Positions 7,291 to 14,545 of a stretch of DNA of 28,055 nt are shown here, piece after piece; position 1 is the stretch's first letter, and every line of letters begins with the position of its first letter. Position numbers and translations under genes: made by a program. The DNA comes from CAZOHN01 sp964579325 (lineage in GTDB: Bacteria; Pseudomonadota; Alphaproteobacteria; Rhodobacterales; Rhodobacteraceae). Location: the NCBI GenBank assembly GCA_964579325.1, contig CAZOHN010000023.1, positions 1 to 28,055 of the forward strand, given 5' to 3'. Under the pieces are notes generated by a model. The model saw nothing but the letters and a program-made list of their open reading frames with translations. It was not told the DNA's origin and made no database searches.

Positions 7291-8693
7291 GCCCGCCCGG
7301 CCGGAGTTAGCCCGGTGTGCTCGGCAACCCGGCGCCGCCAGGCGCGCGCGTACTCGCAAAGTGCGGGATCGGGTTCGTCGCTGCCGCCAGCGCTGCCCAC
7401 GTCGCGCGGCGGCGGCTTCGCCCCCTCGGCGAAGAGAAGCGCGGCGCCCAGCGCCGTGCCGGTCTGCCCGGAGGCCGCGAGGACCGGCCGTCCCGTCGCT
7501 GCGGCAAGCATGGCGCGGAACAGATCGTTCCGCGCGAAGGGACCCTCGATCACCACGGGCCCCTCTGCCCCGGTCAGCGCAAGACACTCCGACGCCATCA
7601 TGGCGAGGTAGACCGAGACCGCCGCAGCCCGTTCGCCTGGCGCCAGCGTCGAGGGCTCGACCGTCCAGCGTCCGGCTGCATCCGGAAACGGGCCCGACCC
7701 TGCCACCAGCGCCGGGAGGATCATGACGCCCCGGGCAAGGACCGATCCCACATCGTCCGCCGAGGGGTCCGTGAGCTCCCCCGCCATCGCGAGGTCCCGC
7801 TCGCGCCCGCCCATGAACCTCGCCGACGGCACCGGCTCACCCAACGCGTTGACGTTGATCAGCGTGTCCCGCCCCGGATCGGGCCGGACCGGGCGCCCGC
7901 CAAGCGCCATGACGACCACCCAGGTCCCCGTCGAGACCACCGCGCAGGGGCGCGGCCGGCCCAGCAGGTGCGGCAGCAGGGAGGCATTCGAATCGTGGAT
8001 GCCGACGGCCACGGGCAACCCCGCGGCAAGGCCGGTCTGCGCGGCGGCCTCGCGCGTGATCCGCCCGAGAAGGGCGCCGGGGCGCATCGCGGGGGCCATC
8101 CGGTCCGCGAGGCCAAGGCGCCCGACGAGGGCCGAGAACCGCCCCGCCGCCGGCTCCCAGAGATCGGTGTGGCACCCCAGCGAGGAGAGGTCGCAGGCAA
8201 CCTCTCCGGTCAGACGGAACCCCCAGTACTGCGGCCATGTCACGAAGTGCCGCACGCGGGACGCAAGCCCCGGATCTTCGACCAGCATCCAGTGCAGCTG
8301 TGCCCCGAGGTTGAGCCCCATCGGCAGGCGCGGCGATCCGGTCTCGGCGAAGGGCGCTCTGAGGCGGTCGTAGTCCGCGGCCAGCGCATCGGGCCCGGAG
8401 TACTCGTAGTCGAGGACTGGCGCCGCGAGCGTACCGTCGCCGGCGAGGAAGGCCCCGCACGCGCCGTGCGTCGTGGCCACGACCGCCTCCGCGCGACCGG
8501 CCACCTCGCGCAGCCCTGCGCAGGCGAAGTCCCAGATCGCGCCAACATCGAAATGCGGCCAGGGCGGCCCGGGCAGCACCCGGTTCGGCATGGTCCTCAC
8601 CGCGACCTCCCGCCCCTCGCCCAGGTCGACCAGCGCCACCTTGACGTTGGTCTTGCCGATGTCGAGGACCGCGACGCGCCCGGGAGGGGTCAT
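7287..8693 (-). CDS. rhaK: RhaK, FGGY-family L-rhamnulokinase
   Basis: RhaK phosphorylates L-rhamnulose to L-rhamnulose-1-phosphate. The 468-residue protein opens with the FGGY-kinase phosphate-binding segment VAVLDIGKTNVKVAL, has a mid-region IHDSNASLLPHL, and ATP-site signatures STGTWVVV and QTGTALGAALL. The ATG at 8693 overlaps the rhaU stop as ATGA, so translation is probably coupled. It is the last gene of rhaRSTPQUK. In Rhizobium leguminosarum the equivalent kinase is also needed for transport through the RhaSTPQ transporter, which fits the shared operon. Confidence 0.9.
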   Translation of the reverse strand: MTPPGRVAVLDIGKTNVKVALVDLGEGREVAVRTMPNRVLPGPPWPHFDVGAIWDFACAGLREVAGRAEAVVATTHGACGAFLAGDGTLAAPVLDYEYSGPDALAADYDRLRAPFAETGSPRLPMGLNLGAQLHWMLVEDPGLASRVRHFVTWPQYWGFRLTGEVACDLSSLGCHTDLWEPAAGRFSALVGRLGLADRMAPAMRPGALLGRITREAAAQTGLAAGLPVAVGIHDSNASLLPHLLGRPRPCAVVSTGTWVVVMALGGRPVRPDPGRDTLINVNALGEPVPSARFMGGRERDLAMAGELTDPSADDVGSVLARGVMILPALVAGSGPFPDAAGRWTVEPSTLAPGERAAAVSVYLAMMASECLALTGAEGPVVIEGPFARNDLFRAMLAAATGRPVLAASGQTGTALGAALLFAEGAKPPPRDVGSAGGSDEPDPALCEYARAWRRRVAEHTGLTPAGRA

Positions 8694-9004
8694 GGCAGGT
8701 GGAACACCGTCTCCAACGGCACCGCGAGGGGCTCGCTGTCGGCCTGCGTCTCCATGATGTCGGCCATGTGCGCCCACCAGCGCTGCATCACCGGATGCTT
8801 CGGCAGGTCGTCCATCCCATGCCCCTCCTCGCGCCAGAGCACACCGAAGAGGTGCCCGGTCTCGCGGTCGAGGTGGATCGAGTAGTCGCGCACACCCGCC
8901 CCGCGCAGCACGGCCACCAACTCGGGCCAGATCGCATCGTGGCGGCGGCGATACTCCTCTTCCATCCCGGGGTTCAGCTTCATGCGAAAGGCGTACTTCT
9001 CCAT
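8690..9004 (-). CDS. rhaU: RhaU (RhaM), L-rhamnose mutarotase
   Basis: This small cytoplasmic enzyme interconverts the alpha and beta anomers of L-rhamnose to supply the isomerase. The 104-residue size and the N-terminal block FRMKLNPGMEEEYRRRHDAI, with the expected catalytic His22, match the family, as does the C-terminal PVMQRWWAHMADIM. The frame is open far upstream through the permease genes, but the ATG at 9004, 2 bp after rhaQ, begins the recognised protein. Its stop overlaps the rhaK start. Confidence 0.94.
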   Translation of the reverse strand: MEKYAFRMKLNPGMEEEYRRRHDAIWPELVAVLRGAGVRDYSIHLDRETGHLFGVLWREEGHGMDDLPKHPVMQRWWAHMADIMETQADSEPLAVPLETVFHLP

Positions 9005-9006
9005 CC

Positions 9007-9987
9007 CTACCCCCACCTCGCCCGCTTCCACAGCCGCGGCAGCGCGATGACCCCGATCAGGAGCAGACCCACGAAGATCGACATGACAATCCCCGGCACG
9101 TTCAGCAGCCCCAGCCCGAAGGTCACCAGCCCCATCACGAAGGCCGCGATCACCACGCCGGGAATCGTCCCCGACCCGCCGAGGATGTTGACCCCGCCGA
9201 GCACCACCATCGTGACGATCTCGAGTTCCCACCCCGTCGCGATCGACGGGCGCGTGGACCCCAGCCGCGAGGTCAGGCAGACCGAGGCGACGCCCGCCAT
9301 CAGCCCCGTCAGCAGGAACAGAACGAATTTCACCCGCGCCACGCGGATGCCCGAAAACTGCGCCGCGACGGGGTTGTTGCCAATGGCATAGACCGCGCGG
9401 CCGAAAGTCGTGCGGTGCAGAAGCAGAAAGTAGATCACCGCCAGCAGCGCAAACAGCACCAGTTCGACCGAGATCACCCACCAGACATAACCCTGCCCGA
9501 ACCAGGCGAACTCGGGCGGATAGCCGTTGAAGGCCTTGTCGCCCAGCACGATGAAGGCGATGCCGCGAAACAGGCTCATCGTGCCGATGGTGACGACGAT
9601 CGAGGGCAGCCCGAACCCCGCCACCAGCACCCCGTTCACCGCCCCGCAGATCAGCCCCGTCGCCACGCCGATGGCCACGATCCCGAGCGTATCGACCCCC
9701 GCCGTCATCGCGAGCCCCATCGCCGTCGAGGCCAGCGCGATGATCGAGGCGACCGACAGGTCGATCTCGCCGGCGATGATCAGAAGCGCCATCGCAAAGG
9801 CAATCATCGCCTTCTCGGTGAAGTTGAAGGTCGCGTCGGAAAGGTTCCAGGCATTCAGGAAGTAGGGCGACGCAAACGAATTGGCGACGAAGATCGCCAA
9901 TGCCACCGCGAACAGCAGCGCCTCCCAGCTTCGGAAAAGCCGCGCGGCGGGCGATTGCAGGCGGTCGGGAATGGTGCGCGGGTTCAT
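9007..9987 (-). CDS. rhaQ: RhaQ, rhamnose ABC transporter permease
   Basis: This is an inner-membrane permease of the ribose-type (BPD_transp_2) ABC importer family. The 326-residue protein has about eight to ten hydrophobic segments and the family motifs GEIDLSVASIIALAS near residues 84-98 and GAVNGVLVAGFGLPSIVVTIGT in the middle. A conserved EIVTMVVLGGVNILGGSG segment lies near 235-255. The ATG overlaps the rhaP stop as ATGA. It pairs with RhaP and the RhaT ATPase. The name follows gene order in the rhizobial locus; the two permeases could be swapped only in name. Confidence 0.9.
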   Translation of the reverse strand: MNPRTIPDRLQSPAARLFRSWEALLFAVALAIFVANSFASPYFLNAWNLSDATFNFTEKAMIAFAMALLIIAGEIDLSVASIIALASTAMGLAMTAGVDTLGIVAIGVATGLICGAVNGVLVAGFGLPSIVVTIGTMSLFRGIAFIVLGDKAFNGYPPEFAWFGQGYVWWVISVELVLFALLAVIYFLLLHRTTFGRAVYAIGNNPVAAQFSGIRVARVKFVLFLLTGLMAGVASVCLTSRLGSTRPSIATGWELEIVTMVVLGGVNILGGSGTIPGVVIAAFVMGLVTFGLGLLNVPGIVMSIFVGLLLIGVIALPRLWKRARWG

Positions 9988-10958
9988 GCCCCCGCCTCCG
10001 CTCGCCGCAGGATGATGCGCCCCTTGGCCCTTCCCTGCCGTGCGTTGAAGGCCACCGCCAGGATGATCGCCAGCCCCGAGATCGCCAGTTGCCAGAACGG
10101 CGAGATCCCCACGACCGGCAGCGCGTTCTTGATGACGCCCAGAAACAGCGCCCCCAGCACCGCCCCCGCAACCGTGCCCGCGCCCCCGGCGATGGAGATC
10201 CCGCCGATCACGCAGGCCGCCACCACATCAAGCTCGAACCCTCCCGCGATGTCCACATAGGCCACCGCATAGCGCGCGACCCAGAGATACCCCGTCAGCC
10301 CCGCAAGCGCGCCCGACAGCACGAAGGCCCAGAACTGCGTCCGTCCGACATTGATCCCGGCGTAGACCGCCGCGTGCGGATTGCCGCCCACGGCGTAGAA
10401 GGCACGGCCAAGCGGCGTCCGCGCCATCATCACCGCGAAGCACAGGATCAGCGCGATGGCAATCCAGCTCATCACCGGCAGGCCCAGCACGACCGCGCGC
10501 GGAAAGGCCTTGAAACCGTCCGTCATCTCGTGGGCGTTGATCCACTTGCCGTTGGTCAGCAGGAAGATCGTGCCCCGATAGATCGTCATGGTGCCCAGCG
10601 TCACCACGATGGGCGGGATGCCCAGCCCCCAGACAAGGCCGCCGTTCACCGCCCCGAGACAGCCCCCCATGACCACGACCGCGCATAGGATCAGCGGCAA
10701 GGGCACCCCTGCCCCGTTCATCAGCGCCGCAACCATCCCCGTCAGCGCCAGCGTCGCGGCGACGCTGAGGTCGATGCACTTGGTCAGGATCACCACCATC
10801 TGGCCCAGCGCCAGGATCATCAGCGGCGCGGTATCGTTGAATACCGAGGCGAGGTTGGCCGGCGCCACGAACCCGGGAAAGCGCGACGCCACCAGCGCGA
10901 CGAGCGCGGCGATCGCCAGCGCGAGAAGCGCCTCGCGGGATCTCAGCGCCCCGCTCAC
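9984..10958 (-). CDS. rhaP: RhaP, rhamnose ABC transporter permease
   Basis: This is the second ribose-type permease of the importer, 324 residues with a similar hydrophobic pattern. Motifs include CIDLSVAATLALTGMVAAL, GAVNGGLVWGLGIPPIVVT and CVIGGISIAGGAGTVAGAVL. The start is taken as GTG at 10958, which overlaps the rhaT stop as GTGA and begins the protein just before its first membrane segment. The open frame further upstream lies inside rhaT and is not used. It overlaps rhaQ by 4 bp. Confidence 0.9.
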   Translation of the reverse strand: MSGALRSREALLALAIAALVALVASRFPGFVAPANLASVFNDTAPLMILALGQMVVILTKCIDLSVAATLALTGMVAALMNGAGVPLPLILCAVVVMGGCLGAVNGGLVWGLGIPPIVVTLGTMTIYRGTIFLLTNGKWINAHEMTDGFKAFPRAVVLGLPVMSWIAIALILCFAVMMARTPLGRAFYAVGGNPHAAVYAGINVGRTQFWAFVLSGALAGLTGYLWVARYAVAYVDIAGGFELDVVAACVIGGISIAGGAGTVAGAVLGALFLGVIKNALPVVGISPFWQLAISGLAIILAVAFNARQGRAKGRIILRRAEAGA

Positions 10959-12469
10959 GCCGCGCGCTCCGCAATGCCCGCAGCGGCCATGACAAGGGCC
11001 TCTGGCGTCATCGCCGCCCCCTCGAACCCGGCCGCGATCTTGCCCTCGCGCATCACGATGACCCGGTCCGACATCCCCAGCACCTCCGGTATCTCCGAAC
11101 TCACCATGATCACCGCCAACCCCTCCGATGCCAGTTCCGCCATGAAGGCATGGACCGCCGCCTTCGAGCCGATGTCGATGCCCTTGGTCGGCTCGTCGAG
11201 GATGATCACCCGTGGCGCCGTCGCCAGCCACTTGGCGATTACCACCTTCTGCTGGTTACCGCCCGACAGCAGGCCCACGTCCTGATCGAGGCTCGCCGCG
11301 CGCAGCTCCAGCCGCTCGGCATAGCGCCGCGTCAGCGCGAAATCCTCGGCCAAGCGCAGGAACCCCGCACTTGCGGTGCGCTGCAGCGAGGGCAGCACGA
11401 CATTGTGAAAGATCGGCAGGCCCTTGATCGTGCCCTGCCGGCCCCGGTCCTCGGGCACATAGACGATCCCCGCCGCCACCGCGTCGGCAGGCGAGCGGAT
11501 CGAAAGCGGCAGCCCGTTCATCCGCACGGCCCCGCCCGAGGCGCGCGTCATGCCGAACAGCGCCTGCATCACCTCCGACCGACCGGCCCCGACAAGACCA
11601 TAGAACCCCAGGATCTCGCCCCGCTTCAGCGTGAAGGAAATCCCCTCGAACTCGGTCGGATGGCACAGGTTCTCGACCTCGAGGATCGTGTCGCCCGAAT
11701 TCCGCGCCCTGGCGGGAAAGATGTGGTCGACCGCCCGGCCCACCATCATCTTCACGAGGTCGCCCTCCGTGACCTCGTCCACCCGCCCCGCGCCCACGAA
11801 CTGCCCGTCGCGGAACACGGTATAGCGGTCGGCGATGTGGAAGATCTCATCGAACTTGTGGCTGATGAACAGGATCGCCTTGCCCTCGGCCTTCAGCCTC
11901 TCGACCAGCTCGTAAAGCTCGTGGATCTCCTTGTGGCTGAGGGCCGCCGTGGGTTCGTCCATGATGACCACCCGCGCCTCGATCGACATCGCGCGCGCAA
12001 TCGCGACCAGGTGCTTGGACGCGATGCCAAGGTCCTTCAGCCGCGCCATCGGGTCGAGCGTGGCACCGATGCGGGCCAGGATCTCCCGCGCCCGGCTGCG
12101 CATCCCGGCCCAGTCGATCAGCCCGAAGGCTCCGCGCGGCGCGTGGCCGAGGAAGATGTTCTCGGCCACCGTCAATTCGTCGAACAGCACCGTCTCCTGA
12201 TGGATCGCGGTCACCCCGGCCCGCGCCGCCGCCGCGGCCGAACCAAAGCGCACGGCTCGTCCGTCGAGCTCGATCACGCCCGCGTCGGGCTGGTAGATGC
12301 CCGTCAGCACCTTGACGATCGTCGACTTGCCCGCGCCGTTCTCGCCCACGAGCGCCGTCACCTCGCCGGCCCGCAGCTCAAGCGAGACGCCCTCCAGCGC
12401 CTTCACGCCAGGGAAACTCTTGGAAATGCCCGTCAGCCGCAGCACGGGCGGTCGCGCGTCGTCCGTCAT
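10955..12469 (-). CDS. rhaT: RhaT, rhamnose ABC transporter ATPase (two nucleotide-binding domains)
   Basis: This 504-residue sugar-import ATPase has two tandem nucleotide-binding domains. The first has an intact Walker A (GENGAGKST, 42-50) and Walker B (VVIMDEPT), but a poor signature (LGIASKHLVAIARA). The second has a degenerate Walker A (GLVGAGRSE), an intact signature LSGGNQQK and Walker B VIILDEPT. Such one-sided sites are usual in RbsA/XylG/AraG-type importers. It follows rhaS after a hairpin and overlaps rhaP. Confidence 0.94.
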   Translation of the reverse strand: MTDDARPPVLRLTGISKSFPGVKALEGVSLELRAGEVTALVGENGAGKSTIVKVLTGIYQPDAGVIELDGRAVRFGSAAAAARAGVTAIHQETVLFDELTVAENIFLGHAPRGAFGLIDWAGMRSRAREILARIGATLDPMARLKDLGIASKHLVAIARAMSIEARVVIMDEPTAALSHKEIHELYELVERLKAEGKAILFISHKFDEIFHIADRYTVFRDGQFVGAGRVDEVTEGDLVKMMVGRAVDHIFPARARNSGDTILEVENLCHPTEFEGISFTLKRGEILGFYGLVGAGRSEVMQALFGMTRASGGAVRMNGLPLSIRSPADAVAAGIVYVPEDRGRQGTIKGLPIFHNVVLPSLQRTASAGFLRLAEDFALTRRYAERLELRAASLDQDVGLLSGGNQQKVVIAKWLATAPRVIILDEPTKGIDIGSKAAVHAFMAELASEGLAVIMVSSEIPEVLGMSDRVIVMREGKIAAGFEGAAMTPEALVMAAAGIAERAA

Positions 12470-12492
12470 CGGTTGACCCTGGCAGGAAAGGA

Positions 12493-12517
12493 CCCGGCGC
12501 GACAGGTGCGCGCCGGG
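12493..12517 (-). terminator. Stem-loop between rhaS and rhaT
   Basis: A perfect 9-bp inverted repeat, CCCGGCGCG / CGCGCCGGG, with a 7-base loop lies 13 bp after the rhaS stop and before rhaT. There is no T-run. Hairpins in this position commonly protect the binding-protein mRNA from 3' degradation or partly end transcription, giving an excess of periplasmic protein over membrane components. That role is inferred from position. Confidence 0.6.
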
Positions 12518-12530
12518 CAGTCGGGAGCAA

Positions 12531-13535
12531 TCAGAAGATCGACGAGAAGGCGTCGATGTTCGAGGCGTCGTAGGTGAACGGGTCCGCCATCGCGCCTTCG
12601 TTGTTGTCGTCGAGCGCGACCGCGCCGATCCGCCCCATCGGGATCGAGCCGCCGGGCTCGGCCGTCGCGGTGCCCTTGACGAGGTTGTAGGAGATCATCG
12701 CGGCGGCATAGCCGAGATCGATCGGGTTCCAGATCGCGAAGGACTGCGACGCGCCCGACTTCACGTGCGCGGCCATCTCCGACGGCAGGCCAAGCCCGGT
12801 CACGTTGACCTGCCCGACCTTGCCGGCATCCGTCACCGCCTGCGCGGCCGCCACGATCCCCACCGAGGTCGGCGCGATGATCGCCTTGAGGTTCGGGTAG
12901 GTCTGCATCAGGCCCTGCGCCTCGCGGTAGGACTTGTCGGCGAGGTCGTCGCCATAGACCGTGCCGACCACGTTGATGCCGGGGTAGTTGCCCAGCACCT
13001 TGTTCATCTCCTCGATCCAGGTGTTCTGGTTCGTGGCCGTGGCGCTCGCGGACAACACAGCCACGTCGCCGCCCTCGGGCAGATGATCGGCCGCGAGCTT
13101 GATGATCATGTTGCCGATCAGCGGGTTGGACGAGGGGTTGAGGTGCATCGCCCGGCCCTCGGGCGCCACGCCCGAATCCCACGAGATCACCGTGATGCCC
13201 CGGTCCATCGCGCGCTTCAGCGTCGGCACCAGCGCGTCGCGGTCATTGGCCGAGACGGCGATGGCGTTCACGCCCTGCGCAATCAGCGCGTTGATGACCT
13301 CGATCTGGCCTTCTGCGGTGGTGTCGGTCGGGCCGGTGTAGATGATCTCCACATCGCCCAGTTCCGCAGCAGCCTCCTCGGCGCCCTTCGCGGCCGCCTC
13401 GAAGAAGCCGATGCCGAGTGCCTTCACGACCAGCGCGATGCGCACCTTCTCCTGCGCCGCCGCACCGCCCGTGGCCATCGCCAGAAGCGCCGCCGCCAGA
13501 GCCGCCGATCCAAGTGTCCGTCTGGTGAAGTTCAT
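12531..13535 (-). CDS. rhaS: RhaS, periplasmic rhamnose-binding protein
   Basis: This is the solute-binding protein of the RhaSTPQ importer, of the ribose-binding (Peripla_BP_4) family. The 334-residue protein has a signal peptide ending GGAAAQ (about 1-28, with RR near the start). The mature domain begins VRIALVVKALGIGFFEAAAKGAEEA, and the hinge/ligand blocks IAVSANDRDALVPTLKRAMDRGI and VISWDSG follow. A GGGAGG ribosome binding site precedes ATG 13535. It lies 42 bp after rhaR and begins the transporter part of the operon. Confidence 0.93.
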   Translation of the reverse strand: MNFTRRTLGSAALAAALLAMATGGAAAQEKVRIALVVKALGIGFFEAAAKGAEEAAAELGDVEIIYTGPTDTTAEGQIEVINALIAQGVNAIAVSANDRDALVPTLKRAMDRGITVISWDSGVAPEGRAMHLNPSSNPLIGNMIIKLAADHLPEGGDVAVLSASATATNQNTWIEEMNKVLGNYPGINVVGTVYGDDLADKSYREAQGLMQTYPNLKAIIAPTSVGIVAAAQAVTDAGKVGQVNVTGLGLPSEMAAHVKSGASQSFAIWNPIDLGYAAAMISYNLVKGTATAEPGGSIPMGRIGAVALDDNNEGAMADPFTYDASNIDAFSSIF

Positions 13536-13577
13536 GTCGTCCTCCCTTTCTTGAGCCTGTCTTCGTTCGACCGCGCC

Positions 13578-14384
13578 TCAGGCTTCCTGCGCGGCCGCCT
13601 TTCTTTCGGTGACCGCCTGCGCCACGATCAGCCGGACCTCCGCGGCCTCCAGCATCGCGGCGTCGCGGTCCGAAATTCCCTCGTCGGTGATGACCGTGTG
13701 GATCCGCGCGAGCGGGCACAGGATCAGGCTCGACCGCTGCGCGAACTTGGTGCTGTCGGCCAGCACCACCAACTCGTCCGCCTGCCCGATCAGCTTCTGC
13801 TCGGCCCGGATCAAGAGCGGGTCGCCCTCCATCAGGCCAAGCGGCCCCAGCCCCCGGCAGCCCATGAACATCCGCCGTGCGTAGAAATGCCGGCTGCCGT
13901 CGTCCTCGAAGGGGCTCAGGATGATGTTCTGTTCGCGGTAGATCGCGCCGCCGGGCAAGAGGACGGTGTTCTTGGAATGCTTGAGCAGGTGCTCGGCGAT
14001 GGGAAAGGAGTTGGTGAACACCTGCAGCCGCCGGTTCGCCAGCGGGTGCACCATCTGGAACGTCGTCGTGCCGCCGTTCACGATGATCGCATCGCCCTCG
14101 GCGCACAGCTCCACCGCCTCCCGCGCGATGGCCCGCTTCTGCGCGATGTGCAACCCCTCGTTCACGCTGAACGGCCGCCCCGCCAGCCCCACGAACTGCG
14201 GCGGCGCGATCGATTCCGCTCCGCCCCGCACCCGGCGCAGCTTCTTCTGGACATGCAGCGTCGCGATATCGCGCCGGATCGTCGCCTCCGAAGCGCCGGT
14301 CAGCGATACCAGATCGCCCACCGTGGCGACCGGGCGATCCTGCACCGCCGACAGAATGACCCTGTGCCGCTCGCTTTCGTGCAT
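13578..14384 (-). CDS. rhaR: RhaR, DeoR-family regulator of rhamnose genes
   Basis: This DeoR-type regulator has 268 residues. The N-terminal helix-turn-helix is clear (VGDLVSLTGASEATIRRDIA, then RRVRGGA). The C-terminal half is the DeoR effector domain with the sugar-phosphate-binding pattern NGGTTTFQMVHPL and LPGGAIYREQ and the ending VVLADSTKF. ATG 14384 is chosen because GGGAGGACGGA lies directly before it; the frame is open 19 codons further upstream without a good site. It is first in the minus-strand operon and divergent from rhaD, so it probably controls both. The effector is likely a rhamnose pathway intermediate. Confidence 0.9.
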   Translation of the reverse strand: MHESERHRVILSAVQDRPVATVGDLVSLTGASEATIRRDIATLHVQKKLRRVRGGAESIAPPQFVGLAGRPFSVNEGLHIAQKRAIAREAVELCAEGDAIIVNGGTTTFQMVHPLANRRLQVFTNSFPIAEHLLKHSKNTVLLPGGAIYREQNIILSPFEDDGSRHFYARRMFMGCRGLGPLGLMEGDPLLIRAEQKLIGQADELVVLADSTKFAQRSSLILCPLARIHTVITDEGISDRDAAMLEAAEVRLIVAQAVTERKAAAQEA

Positions 14385-14425
14385 TCCGTCCTCCCACCCC
14401 TGACGCTCCCACCGAAAATGATCAC

Positions 14426-14498
14426 TGTCAATCAATTTCAATCATCCCAACGACTTCGCACCTGCAGCATGATTGCTCCTGCGCGTTTTTGATTGACA
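14426..14498. promoter_or_regulatory. Divergent rhaR-rhaD promoter with TCAATCA operator repeats
   Basis: The 161-bp gap between divergent rhaR and rhaD contains TGTCAATCAA (14426-14435) and its exact inverse TTGATTGACA (14489-14498). Further half-sites are CAATCAT (14439-14445) and ATGATTG (14469-14475). The two outer copies each contain TTGACA, the consensus -35 box, one facing each gene. Good -10 boxes are not evident. Repeated half-sites overlapping both -35 boxes are what a DeoR-type repressor such as RhaR would use; this is inferred. Confidence 0.7.
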
Positions 14499-14545
14499 AG
14501 CCGCCGGCGGATGACAGAGTCGGCGCAAGACGAGGGAGGACGGAA

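Noticed and set aside
6106..7587. A 493-codon minus-strand open frame opposite the YeeE/YedE transporter
   Set aside because: The plus-strand protein has membrane segments and conserved cysteines; this frame is low-complexity Arg/Ala/Gly/Asp sequence.
12765..14492. A 575-codon plus-strand open frame opposite rhaS and rhaR
   Set aside because: It crosses two well-supported minus-strand genes and has shadow-frame composition.
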